The notes beneath the pieces are model-generated. The model had not been told where the DNA came from. It made no database searches and saw only the letters and a program-made list of their open reading frames with translations. DNA of 47,268 bases from Herbaspirillum frisingense (lineage in GTDB: Bacteria; Pseudomonadota; Gammaproteobacteria; Burkholderiales; Burkholderiaceae_D). The stretch spans positions 1-47,268 of the forward strand of contig WNDX01000013.1 of assembly GCA_009914615.1 (NCBI GenBank). Direction: 5' to 3'. The position numbers and the translations under genes are program-made. The first letter of the stretch is position 1, and the number at the start of each line of letters is the position of its first letter. Of the stretch, positions 9,816 through 19,563 are shown in pieces.

Positions 9816-11213
9816 ATGTTCCCACAACATAAACTCAAGCGCGTCTCGTCCCGATGCTTCTCCGCCCTGCAGTCCTGCCACCGCAAAGTCTCCGCGTCCT
9901 CGCCTAAGACCCGTATCGTCGGCGCCAGCGCCCTGTTTCTGGCCGCGTTTACGATCGGCGCCGCCGGTTTTGCGCCGGCCGAACCGGACATGAAGGATGC
10001 GCCGGTCAATCCCATCTCCAAGGAATTGGCCTTGCCCGACCTGCAACAGCAGATCAGCGCGCTGGAAGAGAATTCGCAGTACTACGTCAACGAAGAGAAG
10101 GTGCGCACCGGCGACACGCTGGCCACGCTGCTCAACCGCCTGGGCGTGGACGACGACGAAGCCGCCGGCTTCATCAAGTCGGACACCCTGGCGCGCTCGG
10201 TGATGCAGTTGCGCGCCGGCAAGCGCGTGGTGGCCCAGACCGACGACAACGGCGAGCTGATCAAATTGTCGGCCACCCTGGATGACGGCGGCGACACCCC
10301 ACGCAACCTGGTGATTTCGCGCACGGACGGCCACCTGCAGGCCGACGCCGTGCCGGCCGTGCTGGAACGCCGCGTCGAGATGCGCGCCGGCACCATCTTC
10401 TCCTCGCTGTTTGCCGCCACCGACGCGGCCCAGATCCCGGACGCGGTGGCCCTGCAACTGGTGGACATGTTCGCCACCAACATCAACTTCGCCGCCGACC
10501 TGCGTCGCGGCGACCGCTTCAACGTGGTGTACGAGACCTGGTGGCAGAACGGCGACCTGGTGCGCACCGGCCGCGTGTTGGCGGGCGAGTTCGACAATGC
10601 CGGCAACCGCTACCAGGCGGTCTGGTTCAGCGACCCGGCCAGCAAGACCGGCGGCGGCGGTTACTACGCCTTCGACGGCAAGTCGCTGAAGAAGGCCTTC
10701 CTGAAGTCGCCGCTGGCCTTCACCCGTATCTCCTCGGGCTTCTCGATGCGCCTGCACCCGATCCTGGGCAAGTGGAAGCAGCACACCGGCGTCGATTTCG
10801 CCGCGCCCACCGGCACCCCCATCCATGCCTCGGCCGATGGCGTGGTCGATTTCGTCGGTCAGCAGAACGGCTACGGCAACATCGTGGTGATCAAGCATTG
10901 GAGCGGCTATTCCACCGCCTACGGCCACATGAGCCGCTTCGCACCCAACATCAAGAAGGGCATGAAGGTCAGCCAGAACGATGTGATCGGCTTTGTCGGC
11001 ATGACCGGCTGGGCCACCGGCCCGCACCTGCACTACGAGTTCCGCGTCAATAACCAGCCGCGCAACCCGCTGTCGGTGGACGTGCCCAACAACCAGGCCC
11101 TGACCGGCCCGCAGATGCAGCGCTTCCGCGCCGTGACGACTGACATGCAGCACCGCATGGCGATGCTGCGCGTGCCGGGCGCACCGGACGTCAAGCTGGC
11201 CTCGTCGAAGTAA
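9816..11213 (+). CDS. M23 family metallopeptidase, MepM-like murein endopeptidase
   Basis: A 465-residue envelope protein. Residues 32-52 are a hydrophobic signal anchor after a basic N-terminus. Residues about 90-150 form a LysM/OapA-like module ([20 protein letters not shown]). The C-terminal LytM/M23 domain has zinc ligands His323 and Asp327 (HTGVDFAAP), the catalytic His371 (AYGHMSR) and the HLH motif (404-406). This arrangement fits MepM-type endopeptidases that cut peptide cross-links to let the wall expand. All metal ligands are present, so it should be active rather than an EnvC-type activator. It is followed by a terminator and anmK. Confidence 0.92.
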   Translation: MFPQHKLKRVSSRCFSALQSCHRKVSASSPKTRIVGASALFLAAFTIGAAGFAPAEPDMKDAPVNPISKELALPDLQQQISALEENSQYYVNEEKVRTGDTLATLLNRLGVDDDEAAGFIKSDTLARSVMQLRAGKRVVAQTDDNGELIKLSATLDDGGDTPRNLVISRTDGHLQADAVPAVLERRVEMRAGTIFSSLFAATDAAQIPDAVALQLVDMFATNINFAADLRRGDRFNVVYETWWQNGDLVRTGRVLAGEFDNAGNRYQAVWFSDPASKTGGGGYYAFDGKSLKKAFLKSPLAFTRISSGFSMRLHPILGKWKQHTGVDFAAPTGTPIHASADGVVDFVGQQNGYGNIVVIKHWSGYSTAYGHMSRFAPNIKKGMKVSQNDVIGFVGMTGWATGPHLHYEFRVNNQPRNPLSVDVPNNQALTGPQMQRFRAVTTDMQHRMAMLRVPGAPDVKLASSK

Positions 11214-11243
11214 GGCGAAGCAAGCGCCAGGTCTGGAACGAAC

Positions 11244-11280
11244 AAGGGCGGCCGCTGTAGAATCAGCGACCGCCCTTTTT
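11244..11280 (+). terminator. Rho-independent terminator after the M23 peptidase gene
   Basis: GGGCGGCCGCTG and CAGCGACCGCCC form a 12-bp stem with one mismatch and a TAGAAT loop, followed by TTTTT. It lies 30 bp past the stop and 13 bp before anmK, which suggests anmK is fed by read-through or by a promoter inside the peptidase gene. Confidence 0.85.
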
Positions 11281-11293
11281 CTTTTTGCGCGCC

Positions 11294-12418
11294 ATGCCTG
11301 ATACCTCCACTTTCTACATCGGCCTGATGTCCGGCACCAGCCTGGACGGCGTGGACGGCGTGCTGGCCGGCTTCGGCCCCGGCGACGCCGTCGCCGCCAC
11401 GCTGGCCGCGGCCTACGTGCCCTTCCCCGCGCACCTGCGCGCCGACCTGATGGCGCTGCAGGCGGCCGGCCCCAACGAGATCGAACGCGAGGCGATGGCC
11501 GCCAATGCGCTGGCGGTGCATTACGCCGATTGCGTGGCGCAACTGCTGCGGCAAAGCGGAAAAGCGGCAACCGGGATCCGCATGCTGGGCGTGCACGGCC
11601 AGACCATCCGCCACCGCCCGGAACTGGGCTTCACGCGCCAGACCAATAACCCGGCGCTGCTGGCCGAACTGAGCCGGATCGATGTGGTGGCCGACTTCCG
11701 CAGCCGCGACGTGGCCGCCGGCGGCCAGGGCGCGCCACTGGTGCCGGCCTTCCATCGCGCCATCTTCGGCGACGAACATGAGTCGCGCGTGGTGGTCAAC
11801 ATCGGCGGCATCGCCAATCTCAGTATCTTGCCGGCCGGCGCCGGCCAAGGTACTTACGGTTTCGATACGGGTCCGGGCAACGCCCTGATGGATGGATGGA
11901 TTCATCTGCACCAGCAGCGCAGCTACGATGCCAACGGCGACTGGGGCGCCTCGGGCCGGGTGCACGCCGGCCTGCTGGCGCAACTGCGCGACGAGGCCTT
12001 CTTCCGCCTGCCGCCGCCCAAGAGTTCGGGCCGCGACCTGTTCCACCTGGACTGGCTGCAGGCGGCACTGCTGCGCGCCGGCGAACCAATCGCTCCGGCG
12101 GACGTGCAGGCCACCCTGACCATGCTCACCGCAAGCACCATCGCCGACGCCATCAGCGGCCACGCGCCCGATGCGCGCAAGGTCTATGTGTGCGGCGGCG
12201 GCGCCGAAAACGCCTTCCTGATGCGCCTGCTGCGCCAGGCGCTGGAAGGGCGCGCCGAGGTGCATTCGACGGCAGCGCTGGGCGTGGCGCCCAATCAGGT
12301 GGAAGCGTTGGCCTTCGCTTGGCTGGCGCGCCGCTTCGACCTGCGCCTGCCGGGCAATCTGCCGGCCGTCACCGGCGCGCGCGGCTTGCGCGTGCTGGGC
12401 GCGCTTTATCCGGCGTGA
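11294..12418 (+). CDS. anmK: Anhydro-N-acetylmuramic acid kinase
   Basis: AnmK hydrolyses and phosphorylates 1,6-anhydroMurNAc to MurNAc-6-phosphate in cell-wall recycling. The 374-residue product begins with the ATP-binding [19 protein letters not shown]. It has [12 protein letters not shown] with the catalytic region, [40 protein letters not shown] and [11 protein letters not shown], all AnmK hallmarks. I start at the ATG at 11294; the TTG at 11285 lies in the terminator tail. AmpD, which produces anhydro-muropeptide products, is also in this window at 36359-36982. A bidirectional terminator follows. Confidence 0.96.
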   Translation: MPDTSTFYIGLMSGTSLDGVDGVLAGFGPGDAVAATLAAAYVPFPAHLRADLMALQAAGPNEIEREAMAANALAVHYADCVAQLLRQSGKAATGIRMLGVHGQTIRHRPELGFTRQTNNPALLAELSRIDVVADFRSRDVAAGGQGAPLVPAFHRAIFGDEHESRVVVNIGGIANLSILPAGAGQGTYGFDTGPGNALMDGWIHLHQQRSYDANGDWGASGRVHAGLLAQLRDEAFFRLPPPKSSGRDLFHLDWLQAALLRAGEPIAPADVQATLTMLTASTIADAISGHAPDARKVYVCGGGAENAFLMRLLRQALEGRAEVHSTAALGVAPNQVEALAFAWLARRFDLRLPGNLPAVTGARGLRVLGALYPA

Positions 12419-12456
12419 TCATGGCCTGATCGCCGCGCGCCTTTCGTTGCGCCCAG

Positions 12457-12485
12457 CAAAAATCCCGCCTGGGCGGGGATTTTTC
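12457..12485. terminator. Bidirectional terminator between anmK and the lipoprotein gene
   Basis: AAAAATCCCGCC and GGCGGGGATTTTT form an A/T-flanked stem with a short TG loop. It sits between convergent genes (stops at 12418 and 12513) and can serve both. Confidence 0.85.
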
Positions 12486-12512
12486 ATTGGCCTGCCGCCT
12501 GCGCTCGGTAGC

Positions 12513-12980
12513 TCAGTAGCGCGAGATGCGTCCGTTATCCAGGCGCACGCGGTCGCCCACACGGAAGTCGGTATTGTCTTCCTGGGCGAAGCTTTGCAGC
12601 GAGCCATCACTCATGCGCACGCGGATGTTGTAGATCTGCTTGGCCGCGGCGTTGTTGCGCTGGATCTTGTTGCCGGCATAGGCGCCACCGGCCGCACCCG
12701 CCACGGTGGCCGCCACCTGGCCGGTGCCGCCGCCGATGGTGCTGCCCAGCAGGCCGCCGGCGACACCGCCGACCACCGCGCCGGCTACGCCGTTGCTTTC
12801 CTTGTGGGTGACTTCGATCGATTCGACCACGCCGGTGCCGGAGTAGGAATCAACGCGTTCATAGTTCTGCGATTGCGGTGCGGCGCCGTAGGGTTGCTGT
12901 GGGCTGGCGCAACCGAACAGGATGCCGGCGAAACTCAGGCTGACGACGGCCAGCGAAGTGAAGTGGTGTCTGGCAGACAT
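12513..12980 (-). CDS. Glycine-zipper 2TM-domain outer-membrane lipoprotein (SlyB/17-kDa antigen type)
   Basis: A 155-residue lipoprotein. The signal peptide ends in a lipobox (SFAGILFGC, with Cys as residue 24). A disordered Q/P/S-rich linker and the stretch SGTGVVESIEV follow. Next comes a glycine-zipper region (GVAGAVVGGVAGGLLGSTIG and on to GGAYAGNK), which is thought to insert or pack helically in membranes. A small C-terminal beta domain ends in DRVRLDNGRISRY. Family members belong to envelope-stress proteins such as SlyB. The ATG at 12980 is chosen because AGGAG lies eight bases upstream; a second ATG at 12998 overlaps that site. It is monocistronic, between two terminators. Confidence 0.87.
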   Translation of the reverse strand: MSARHHFTSLAVVSLSFAGILFGCASPQQPYGAAPQSQNYERVDSYSGTGVVESIEVTHKESNGVAGAVVGGVAGGLLGSTIGGGTGQVAATVAGAAGGAYAGNKIQRNNAAAKQIYNIRVRMSDGSLQSFAQEDNTDFRVGDRVRLDNGRISRY

Positions 12981-13097
12981 GGCAGTCTCCTTATCCATTT
13001 TGATGGGTGCAGTGTGCGCCTGCCGGCGCTGCGCGCGGCATCGGAAAACGGCCGGAATTGTTGTCAGAAAAGCAGAGACGTCGCCGTCAGCAGACAG

Positions 13098-13122
13098 GAA
13101 AAAGCCGGCTCAATTGAGCCAG
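13098..13122 (-). terminator. Terminator overlapping the corA stop codon
   Basis: The 14-bp palindrome GGCTCAATTGAGCC, extended by GCTG/CGGC-type pairs, is followed on the minus strand by TTTTT. The corA stop codon (13112-13110) lies inside the stem, so translation termination and the hairpin overlap. Confidence 0.7.
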
Positions 13123-14075
13123 CCGCGACGACGGAAGTACCAGAACGGCGCGATCGCCGAACCGACCATCATCAGGATGGCGATCGGGTAGCCGACCTGC
13201 CATTCCAGTTCCGGCATCCACTTGAAGTTCATGCCGTAGATGCTGGCGATCAGCGTCGGCGGCAGGAAGGCCACGGACGCCACCGAGAAGATCTTGATGA
13301 TCTTGTTCTGGTTGATGTTGATGAAGCCGACGGTGGCGTCCATCAGGAAGTTGATCTTGTCGAACAGGAAGGCGGTATGGCCGTCTAGCGATTCGATGTC
13401 GCGCAGGATCTGGCGCGCATCCTCGAACTGTTCCGAGCTCAGCAGACGGCCGCGCATCAGGAAGCTGACCGCGCGGCGCGTGTCCATCATGTTGCGGCGG
13501 ATGCGGCCGTTCAAGTCTTCTTCGTGGGCGATGGTGTTCAGCACTTCGGCGGCGGCCTGGTCGGACAGGCTCTTTTTCAGCACGCTGGTGCTGACCGCTT
13601 CCAGCTTCTGGTAGATGCCTTCCAGCGCATCGGCGGAGTATTCGGCGTCGGTCTCGTATAGGTCCAGCAGCACGTCGCGATAGTCGCCGATGGAGCCGGG
13701 CCGCGAACGCGCGCGCATGCGCACCAGGCGGAACACGGGCAAGTCTTCGGCATGCACCGAGAACAAGATGTTGCGCGCCAGGATGAAGGCCACCGTCATG
13801 GTGGAGGAGGAATCGTCGTCGCCTTCGAACAGGAAATCGGTGCGCAGATGCAGGTCGCCGTTCTCGGCTTCGAAGTAGCGCGCGGAGGCTTCGATATCGC
13901 TGAATTCGTCTTCGTCCGGCAGGGTCACGCCGTAGATGCTCTTGATCCAGGCCCGTTCTTCGTCATCCGGTTCCGTCAGATCGACCCAGACCGGCGCTGC
14001 CTGTTCCAGATCGGAACGGCTGTCGATGTTGACCTGGCTGAGTCGTCCGTTTTGCAACACGAATACATTGATCAT
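13110..14075 (-). CDS. corA: Magnesium/cobalt transporter CorA
   Basis: A CorA-family (2-TM-GxN) Mg2+ channel of the inner membrane, a homopentamer. The 321-residue protein has a large cytosolic N-domain, a long stalk helix (about 200-265), and two C-terminal membrane segments. Between them is the selectivity motif YGMNFKWMPELEW. It ends with a basic tail (FRRRGWLN), as CorA proteins do. I start at the ATG at 14075 (MINVFVLQNGRLSQV). The upstream extension to 14177 is Arg/Pro-rich shadow sequence. It lies 183 bp downstream of mtgA on the same strand and ends in a terminator that overlaps its stop codon. Confidence 0.95.
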   Translation of the reverse strand: MINVFVLQNGRLSQVNIDSRSDLEQAAPVWVDLTEPDDEERAWIKSIYGVTLPDEDEFSDIEASARYFEAENGDLHLRTDFLFEGDDDSSSTMTVAFILARNILFSVHAEDLPVFRLVRMRARSRPGSIGDYRDVLLDLYETDAEYSADALEGIYQKLEAVSTSVLKKSLSDQAAAEVLNTIAHEEDLNGRIRRNMMDTRRAVSFLMRGRLLSSEQFEDARQILRDIESLDGHTAFLFDKINFLMDATVGFININQNKIIKIFSVASVAFLPPTLIASIYGMNFKWMPELEWQVGYPIAILMMVGSAIAPFWYFRRRGWLN

Positions 14076-14258
14076 GGGCTCTCGCTGGCTGGAACGCGGG
14101 GGAATCGGTAGCGCGGGGCGCGCTTGCCCGGGGCAAGGCCCGCAACGCGCGCGAAACGTGCGCAAGTGTACGTTCAACCCCAGCGACAGGCAAGCTCGGC
14201 GCGCGGCGGCGTGGCAATGTCACGCCACTGTCACGCCGCTCTCACGCGGGCCGGAATC

Positions 14259-14966
14259 TTACTTGTGGACAGGCGGCAGCGTGGCCGCGTTCATGCGCCG
14301 CAGGATCAGGCCCGTACGCGCGGCCAGATAGCCCGAGCCGCGGTTCTTGTCGTAGAAACGCGGGCGCGGCAGCATCACCGCCAGCCGCGCCGCCTGCTCG
14401 GCGCCTAGATTGGCGGCGCTGGTGCGGTAATAGTGCTGGGCAGCCGCTTCGGCGCCGAACACGCCGTTGCCCCACTCGACCACGTTGAGATAGATCTCGA
14501 AGATGCGCTGCTTGTCCAGCAGGAACTCCAGCATGTAGGTGATCACGAATTCCTGGCCCTTGCGCAGGTAACTGCGTTCGCCCGACAGGAACAGGTTCTT
14601 GGCCAGTTGCTGCGTGATGGTGGAACCGCCGGCCACCACCTTGCCCTTCTTCTCGTTCTTTTCGTAGGCTTTTTGCAGGGCCTCCCAATCGATGCCGTCA
14701 TGTTCGGAGAAATTGGAATCCTCGGAGGCAATGATGGCGCGTTTGAGGTTGTTCGAGATGCGCGCATAAGGCACCCAGCGGAATTGCAGCTGCGCCTTGG
14801 GATCCTTTTCCTGCAGCAGCGACAACTGCTGGCGCATGAAGCTGGTGGAATCCGGATTGTGATCCTTCCACCACCAGATCTGGAGGAAGAAGTAAGCCTG
14901 CAGCAACAGCACGCAGGCAATGGGCAGGAGGATGATCCAGAGGAGCAGCTTGCGGACGGATTTCAT
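14259..14966 (-). CDS. mtgA: Monofunctional biosynthetic peptidoglycan transglycosylase
   Basis: MtgA polymerises lipid II into glycan strands in the periplasm. The 235-residue protein has one N-terminal membrane anchor (residues 7-32) and a GT51 glycosyltransferase domain. Seen: the catalytic [18 protein letters not shown] (Glu82), [20 protein letters not shown], and a third motif around [20 protein letters not shown]. There is no penicillin-binding domain, so it is monofunctional. It starts with ATG at 14966, 26 bp after the aroE stop; the aroE-mtgA pairing is common in betaproteobacteria. Confidence 0.96.
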   Translation of the reverse strand: MKSVRKLLLWIILLPIACVLLLQAYFFLQIWWWKDHNPDSTSFMRQQLSLLQEKDPKAQLQFRWVPYARISNNLKRAIIASEDSNFSEHDGIDWEALQKAYEKNEKKGKVVAGGSTITQQLAKNLFLSGERSYLRKGQEFVITYMLEFLLDKQRIFEIYLNVVEWGNGVFGAEAAAQHYYRTSAANLGAEQAARLAVMLPRPRFYDKNRGSGYLAARTGLILRRMNAATLPPVHK

Positions 14967-14992
14967 AAGCCTGTTGTTCTTGTGGCGGCTCT

Positions 14993-15808
14993 CTAGTCGG
15001 CCAGTTGGCGGCGCAGGCTGGCGAACACGTCGGAGGTGCCGGGGCGCACGCCGCGCCAGACGAAGAAGGCTTCGGCGGCCTGCTCGACCAGCATGCCCAG
15101 GCCGTCGCGCGCGATCGCGCCGTGCTGCTGCGCGCTCTGCATGAAGACCGTGGGCTGGCGGCCGTACATCATGTCGTAGGCCAGCGTCTCGTTGCCATAC
15201 ACCGAGGCTGGCAGCGGCGGCAGATCGTCCGACAGGCTGGCCGAGGTGGCGTTGACGATCAGGTCGAAGGCGCCGTCGAGATCGGCGTAGGCGGCGCTCC
15301 TGACCGGGCCGTATTCGGCGAACCGGGCGGCCAGTTCGGCGGCCTTGGATTGGGTGCGGTTGACGATCACCAGCTCGGCCGGCTGTTGTTCCAGCAGCGG
15401 CAGCAAGGCGCCGCGCGACGCGCCGCCCGCGCCCAAGAGCAAGATGCGACGGCCACCCAGCGCCAGGCCGGCGTTGACCGTGATGTCAGTCACCAGGCCG
15501 GCGCCGTCGGTGTTGTCGCCATGGATCTTGCCATCCTCGAACTTGAGGGTGTTGACCGCACCGGCCAGGCGCGCGCGCTCGGACAGCGTGTCGGCCAGGG
15601 CATGCGCTTCCAGCTTGAAGGGTACCGTGACGTTGGCGCCGCGTCCGCCGCGCCGCTGGAACACCTGCACGCTGGCCTTGAAGCCATGCAGCGGCGCCAG
15701 CAGGCGCTCATAGCTCAGTTGCTGGCCGCTCTGGGCGGCAAACTGCGCGTGGATCTCGGGAGATTTGCTGTGGGCAATCGGATTGCCGATGACGACGTAT
15801 GCATCCAT
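14993..15808 (-). CDS. aroE: Shikimate dehydrogenase
   Basis: AroE reduces 3-dehydroshikimate to shikimate with NADPH in aromatic amino-acid and folate/quinone precursor synthesis. The 271-residue protein has the substrate motif NPIAHSKSP (9-17), the catalytic Lys65 (VTVPFKLEA) and Asp101 (GDNTDG), the Rossmann glycine motif [11 protein letters not shown] (124-133), and NRTQSKA, whose Arg selects NADPH. The end is of the usual AroE type ([18 protein letters not shown]). It starts with ATG at 15808. It is downstream of the TonB-like gene (115-bp gap) and 26 bp before mtgA. The next pathway enzymes are not adjacent, but type II dehydroquinase (aroQ) is elsewhere in the window. Confidence 0.97.
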   Translation of the reverse strand: MDAYVVIGNPIAHSKSPEIHAQFAAQSGQQLSYERLLAPLHGFKASVQVFQRRGGRGANVTVPFKLEAHALADTLSERARLAGAVNTLKFEDGKIHGDNTDGAGLVTDITVNAGLALGGRRILLLGAGGASRGALLPLLEQQPAELVIVNRTQSKAAELAARFAEYGPVRSAAYADLDGAFDLIVNATSASLSDDLPPLPASVYGNETLAYDMMYGRQPTVFMQSAQQHGAIARDGLGMLVEQAAEAFFVWRGVRPGTSDVFASLRRQLAD

Positions 15809-15923
15809 GTTGGTCCGCCTGTTCCGTGTTCGCCTGTCTTGTTATTGCGATTGCGCCGCTGTATTGCATCGTTGGTCGCGCATTGCATTGCCATCGTGGC
15901 TTTCGTGACCGCCCCGCCCTGCG

Positions 15924-16805
15924 TCAACCCGCGCCCAGTTGCGCCTGCAAACCCTGATCGCGCGTGAAGCGGAAGCGCGTCACGATTTCCCAGACGTCGT
16001 CCTTGCCGCTGGTGCGCATGTTTTCCGGGAAGCGTCCGAACGGCGCCGAGCGGCGCACGATGGCCACCGCCGCCTGGTCCAGCGCCGGATCGCCGGAACT
16101 GGTCTTGACCACCACCCCGCCATCGCGCTCGTAGATGGTGCCGTCCTGGAACACCGGGATGATCACCAACAGCTCGCCGTACAGTTTCTTGCCGTCGCGG
16201 GTCGGGAAATTCAGCGTGCCGACCTTCTCGATCTTGTCCTGCAACGTCTTGTAGTACTGAGCGTAGCCGACTTCACGCGTGCTGGGCGTGATCTGGGTCT
16301 TCTTCGGGCGCTTGTTGTAATCCTCGATGTTCTTGGCCACCTCGGCTTCCATGCGCGCCATCGCCTTGGCCGTCTCTACCATGTCGCGCGCATTGAGCTG
16401 CGGCTCTTCGCGCGGCTTCTGCTGCTCGGCGCTGGCCACATGCTGCTGCGACTGCTGCATCTGCGCCAGCATCTTGCGCTGCTGCTGTTCCAGTTCGGCC
16501 ACGCGGCGCTGCGCCGCCTTCACGCTGTCGCCGGTCTCTTGCCGCTTCATGTCCGGCAGCGGCGACTTGGCGCGGCCCTTGTCGACATTGCCGCCGCCAT
16601 CCAGGTTGGCCTGGGCCAGCGCTTCGGCGTTGACCGGTTTCTTGTCGTGCTTGGCGTTGACCAGGATCACTTCCAGTTCCGGGTCGGACGGCTTGAGGCG
16701 GAAGGCATCGGGCGCGGCGAAATGCACGGCGAGGAGCACGCCATGCACCAGCAGCGAGATACCAAGCGCCACGCTCAGCAGACGGTGTTGGGAGAACAGA
16801 TTCAC
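15924..16805 (-). CDS. TonB-like energy transducer protein
   Basis: A 293-residue inner-membrane-anchored periplasmic protein. It has a short cytosolic N-terminus, one membrane segment (about residues 10-30, LSVALGISLLVHGVLLAVHF), a long charged Q/K-rich coiled-coil region (about 85-150), and a C-terminal TonB-type domain (about 195-285) containing GTIYERDGGVVVKTSSGDPA and a run of basic residues. It starts with GTG at 16805, with no strong ribosome site. No exbB or exbD lies nearby. In betaproteobacteria such proteins often sit between an RNB exonuclease and aroE, as here. What it energises is unknown; TolA is a looser alternative. Confidence 0.82.
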   Translation of the reverse strand: MNLFSQHRLLSVALGISLLVHGVLLAVHFAAPDAFRLKPSDPELEVILVNAKHDKKPVNAEALAQANLDGGGNVDKGRAKSPLPDMKRQETGDSVKAAQRRVAELEQQQRKMLAQMQQSQQHVASAEQQKPREEPQLNARDMVETAKAMARMEAEVAKNIEDYNKRPKKTQITPSTREVGYAQYYKTLQDKIEKVGTLNFPTRDGKKLYGELLVIIPVFQDGTIYERDGGVVVKTSSGDPALDQAAVAIVRRSAPFGRFPENMRTSGKDDVWEIVTRFRFTRDQGLQAQLGAG

Positions 16806-16860
16806 AGCGGGTACGGATGGCCGGTCAGGGTCAAAGCGCCAATTCTACGCCAGGCCTGCG

Positions 16861-18945
16861 TCATTGGGCCGCATCCGCGCCGCGGTTTTCGCCGTCGTCC
16901 GACGCCTCCGCAACAGCCTCGCCGCTGCCCTCCGGCGCTGCTTTGGCTTCATCGGCTTCGGCCGTCTCGTCCTGCAAGCCGGCCATGCCTTCCAGCAATT
17001 CCTCGTCCTCGTCGCCCAGATCGGCGCTCAGCGCCTGGCCGGCTGCGGCCGGCACTTCCAGCAGGCGTGCCTCGACGGTCAGATCGACCTCGTCCCAGCG
17101 CAGCAGATCGAGCTTGACCTGCAGGCCGCGCGCCAGTTGTGGCAGGCCGTGCATGCGCAGCACCAGGGGGATCTCCACCAGGCGCAGGATCTCGTCCTTG
17201 AGCACCACGGCATCCACCGTGCGCGCGTTCTCCTGGCCCAGCCAGCGCAGGCACCAGTAGCGTTCCATGTTGGACTGGAAGTCGGCATAGCCCGCATAGG
17301 CAGCGTCGAAACCGGAGACGATGGCGAACAGGTCGGCGTCGCGCGGCTTGAACGGCGCCACCAGCGGCGCGGTCACGCCGTGCTCGATGCAAGCCAGGAT
17401 CTGCCACTGGTTGACCAGGTCGGTGTAGCGGCGCAGCGGCGAGGTGCTCCAGGCGTACTGATCCACGCCCAGGCCCTGGTGCGGAGCCGCGTGGGTCACC
17501 ATGCGCACCTGCATCTTGGCGGCCCAGCCGCCGGCGCCGCCGCCCTGGGCGCGGTAGATGCCGGGCACGCCATGGTCGGCCATCAGCTTGCCCCAGGTGC
17601 TGTTGGCGAAGATCATCAGCTCGGCCACGATCTTGTCCAGCGGGGCGCCGCGCTTGCGGCGCAGGATGGTGACCACGTCGTCCTCGACGTAGAAATTGAA
17701 ATCGACGCGGTTGTTCTGTTCGGGACGCAAGCCGAAGCTTTCGCGCTTGGCCATGCGGCCCTGTTCCAGCAACTGCACCCACTGCCACAGCAGCGCAATC
17801 TCGTCCTTGTGCGGATAGTCGCCGCGATTCTCGGCCAGCGCCTCTTCGGTCACCAGTTCGTCGAGGTCGTTGTGGCGCAGGTTGGCGGAAATCGGCACCA
17901 GTTCGGCGCGGGTCTCGGTGGCCAGCACCGCCCAGCTCGCCGGGTCCAGCGTGGCGTACAGCGACAGCGCCGGGCGCGCGGCGCCGGCGTCCAGCGTGTA
18001 GGCGGCGACCAGATCGTCCGGCAGCATGGTGATCTTTTCGCCGGGCATGTAGACGGTGGACATGCGCGCGCGGGCAATGGCGTCGATGGCGTCGCCGCGC
18101 TTGATCGCCAGGCCGGGCGCCGCGATGTGGATGCCCACGCGCAGCTTGCCGTCGGGCAGGCGGGTCACCGACAGCGCATCGTCGATCTCGGTGGTGGTGA
18201 CGTCGTCGATCGAGAAGGCTTGCACGTCCGCGGTGGGCAGATCGGTCGATGCCGCCGGGATGTCGATGGACGGGAAGCCGGTGCCGCGCGGGAAGAACTC
18301 ATACAGGAAGCGCGCGTAATGCAGTTCCTTGGGCGAAGCGACGCCGCCCACCGCCAGCATCAGGCGCTGCGGCGTGGTCTGCAGCTCCTTGGCGGCGGCA
18401 TCCAGCGCCTTGAATTCGATGCCGTTCTTGTCCGGCTTGAACAGCAATTGCAGCGCGATGGGCTTGAACGCCTCGGGCAGCTTGTTGGCCTTGAGCTCAT
18501 CGACGTAGGCGGCCTGCGCCTGCAATTGCAGCTTCTTCTTTTCCAGTCCGGCCAGCGCCGCCTGCAACGAAGCCTGCGGCGCCGCCTTGTAGCGGCCCTT
18601 GCCTTTCTTGTAGAAGTAGATGGGCGCGGTATGCAGGCGCAGCAGCAGGCCGGCCGCTTCCGGCGGCAGCGGCGCGTGGCCGAAGTACTCGGCGGCCAGT
18701 TCGGCAAAGCCGAATTCTTCTTCGCCCGCCACTTCCCACAGGAAATCGAGATCGACTTCCTCGGCGATGGCTTGCGCCTGTTCCAGCAACTCTTGCGGAC
18801 CGGGCGAAGCGAACTGCAAGAGCCCGTCGCGGGCCTTGACCTTGGTGCGCTTGCCGGAGGCCATCTCGACCTGGAACGACTCGCCCTGCTGGGTCATGAT
18901 GGAGCCGGCCTTGAAGTCGCCGGATTCTTCGAACAATAAATTCAT
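16861..18945 (-). CDS. RNB-domain 3'-5' exoribonuclease (RNase II superfamily)
   Basis: A 694-residue protein with an RNase II-type catalytic core. The metal-binding motif is IDDVTTTEIDDAL at residues 246-258. The substrate-clamp region WSTSPLRRYTDLVNQWQ matches the RNase II TSPxR segment. An S1-like end (LARGLQVKLDLLRWDEVDL) follows, then an acidic tail of about 50 residues. The third metal-ligand position, Asp207 in E. coli RNase II, is Glu253 here, while Asp247, Asp255 and Asp256 are kept. The N-terminal region lacks an obvious cold-shock RNA-binding motif. The protein differs from E. coli Rnb/Rnr in order and length, so I give no symbol. It starts 9 bp after ubiC. Confidence 0.88.
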   Translation of the reverse strand: MNLLFEESGDFKAGSIMTQQGESFQVEMASGKRTKVKARDGLLQFASPGPQELLEQAQAIAEEVDLDFLWEVAGEEEFGFAELAAEYFGHAPLPPEAAGLLLRLHTAPIYFYKKGKGRYKAAPQASLQAALAGLEKKKLQLQAQAAYVDELKANKLPEAFKPIALQLLFKPDKNGIEFKALDAAAKELQTTPQRLMLAVGGVASPKELHYARFLYEFFPRGTGFPSIDIPAASTDLPTADVQAFSIDDVTTTEIDDALSVTRLPDGKLRVGIHIAAPGLAIKRGDAIDAIARARMSTVYMPGEKITMLPDDLVAAYTLDAGAARPALSLYATLDPASWAVLATETRAELVPISANLRHNDLDELVTEEALAENRGDYPHKDEIALLWQWVQLLEQGRMAKRESFGLRPEQNNRVDFNFYVEDDVVTILRRKRGAPLDKIVAELMIFANSTWGKLMADHGVPGIYRAQGGGAGGWAAKMQVRMVTHAAPHQGLGVDQYAWSTSPLRRYTDLVNQWQILACIEHGVTAPLVAPFKPRDADLFAIVSGFDAAYAGYADFQSNMERYWCLRWLGQENARTVDAVVLKDEILRLVEIPLVLRMHGLPQLARGLQVKLDLLRWDEVDLTVEARLLEVPAAAGQALSADLGDEDEELLEGMAGLQDETAEADEAKAAPEGSGEAVAEASDDGENRGADAAQ

Positions 18946-18954
18946 CGTCTGCTT

Positions 18955-19563
18955 CTATATCTCTTGCATGGGCCGGACGCCGGGGCGCATCAGCGCCTCC
19001 AGTGCCGGCAGGAAAACGTCGGTGACCATCAGCACGCCGCCGCGGCGCTTGAACAGCGAACGGCGCGCGAACAGGGTCGCCGGAAGATTGCCGCCGGGCA
19101 GCGCCGCGGCGATGCGGCGCATCAGCGGGTGGCCCGCCGGCAGCCGCGCATAGGTGATCGGGCTGCGCTGCACCAGCGGATCGAAAAACAGGTTGGCGCC
19201 CAGCGGCGTCGTACCCAGCTTGCTGAAAAACGGCCAGTCGGATTTCACCGACGAGGTGGACAGCACGGTATGACCGAACACCACCGGCCGGCCGTCGCAA
19301 TGCAGGATCACATCACGTTCGACCACCCGGCTGCGCGCCGGCACGCCCAGCGCGGCATATTCATCGGCCAGGATGGGGCCCGGGCGCTGGCGCAGCAGAC
19401 GCACCGAGAAATCCTTGGTGCGCGCCTTGAGTTTCAGCGTCATGGAGCCGGGATCGGCCAGCCATGAGCGGGTGCGGCGCATCAGGTCGCCGTCGGCTGC
19501 CAGCAGCGACGCCAGCGCCTGCGGATGCGCCATCCAGTTGGCCTTGCCCGGGTAATGCGGCAT
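18955..19563 (-). CDS. ubiC: Chorismate pyruvate-lyase
   Basis: UbiC splits chorismate into 4-hydroxybenzoate and pyruvate, the first committed step of ubiquinone synthesis. The 202-residue protein has WLADPGSMTLKLKAR near the start, RVVERDVILHCDGRPVVFGH in the middle, and the family's LGTTPLGANLFFDPLVQRSP with the Leu-Gly product-binding turn. It starts with ATG at 19563, which overlaps the stop codon of the preceding esterase gene (ATGA), so the two are probably translationally coupled. A TTG start at 19599 was rejected because it would lie inside the esterase gene. It is nine bases before the RNB exonuclease gene. Confidence 0.93.
   Translation of the reverse strand: MPHYPGKANWMAHPQALASLLAADGDLMRRTRSWLADPGSMTLKLKARTKDFSVRLLRQRPGPILADEYAALGVPARSRVVERDVILHCDGRPVVFGHTVLSTSSVKSDWPFFSKLGTTPLGANLFFDPLVQRSPITYARLPAGHPLMRRIAAALPGGNLPATLFARRSLFKRRGGVLMVTDVFLPALEALMRPGVRPMQEI

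Noticed and set aside
16327-18939. An 870-residue open frame on the plus strand
   Set aside because: It is antisense to the RNB exonuclease and the TonB-like gene and has no recognisable domain.
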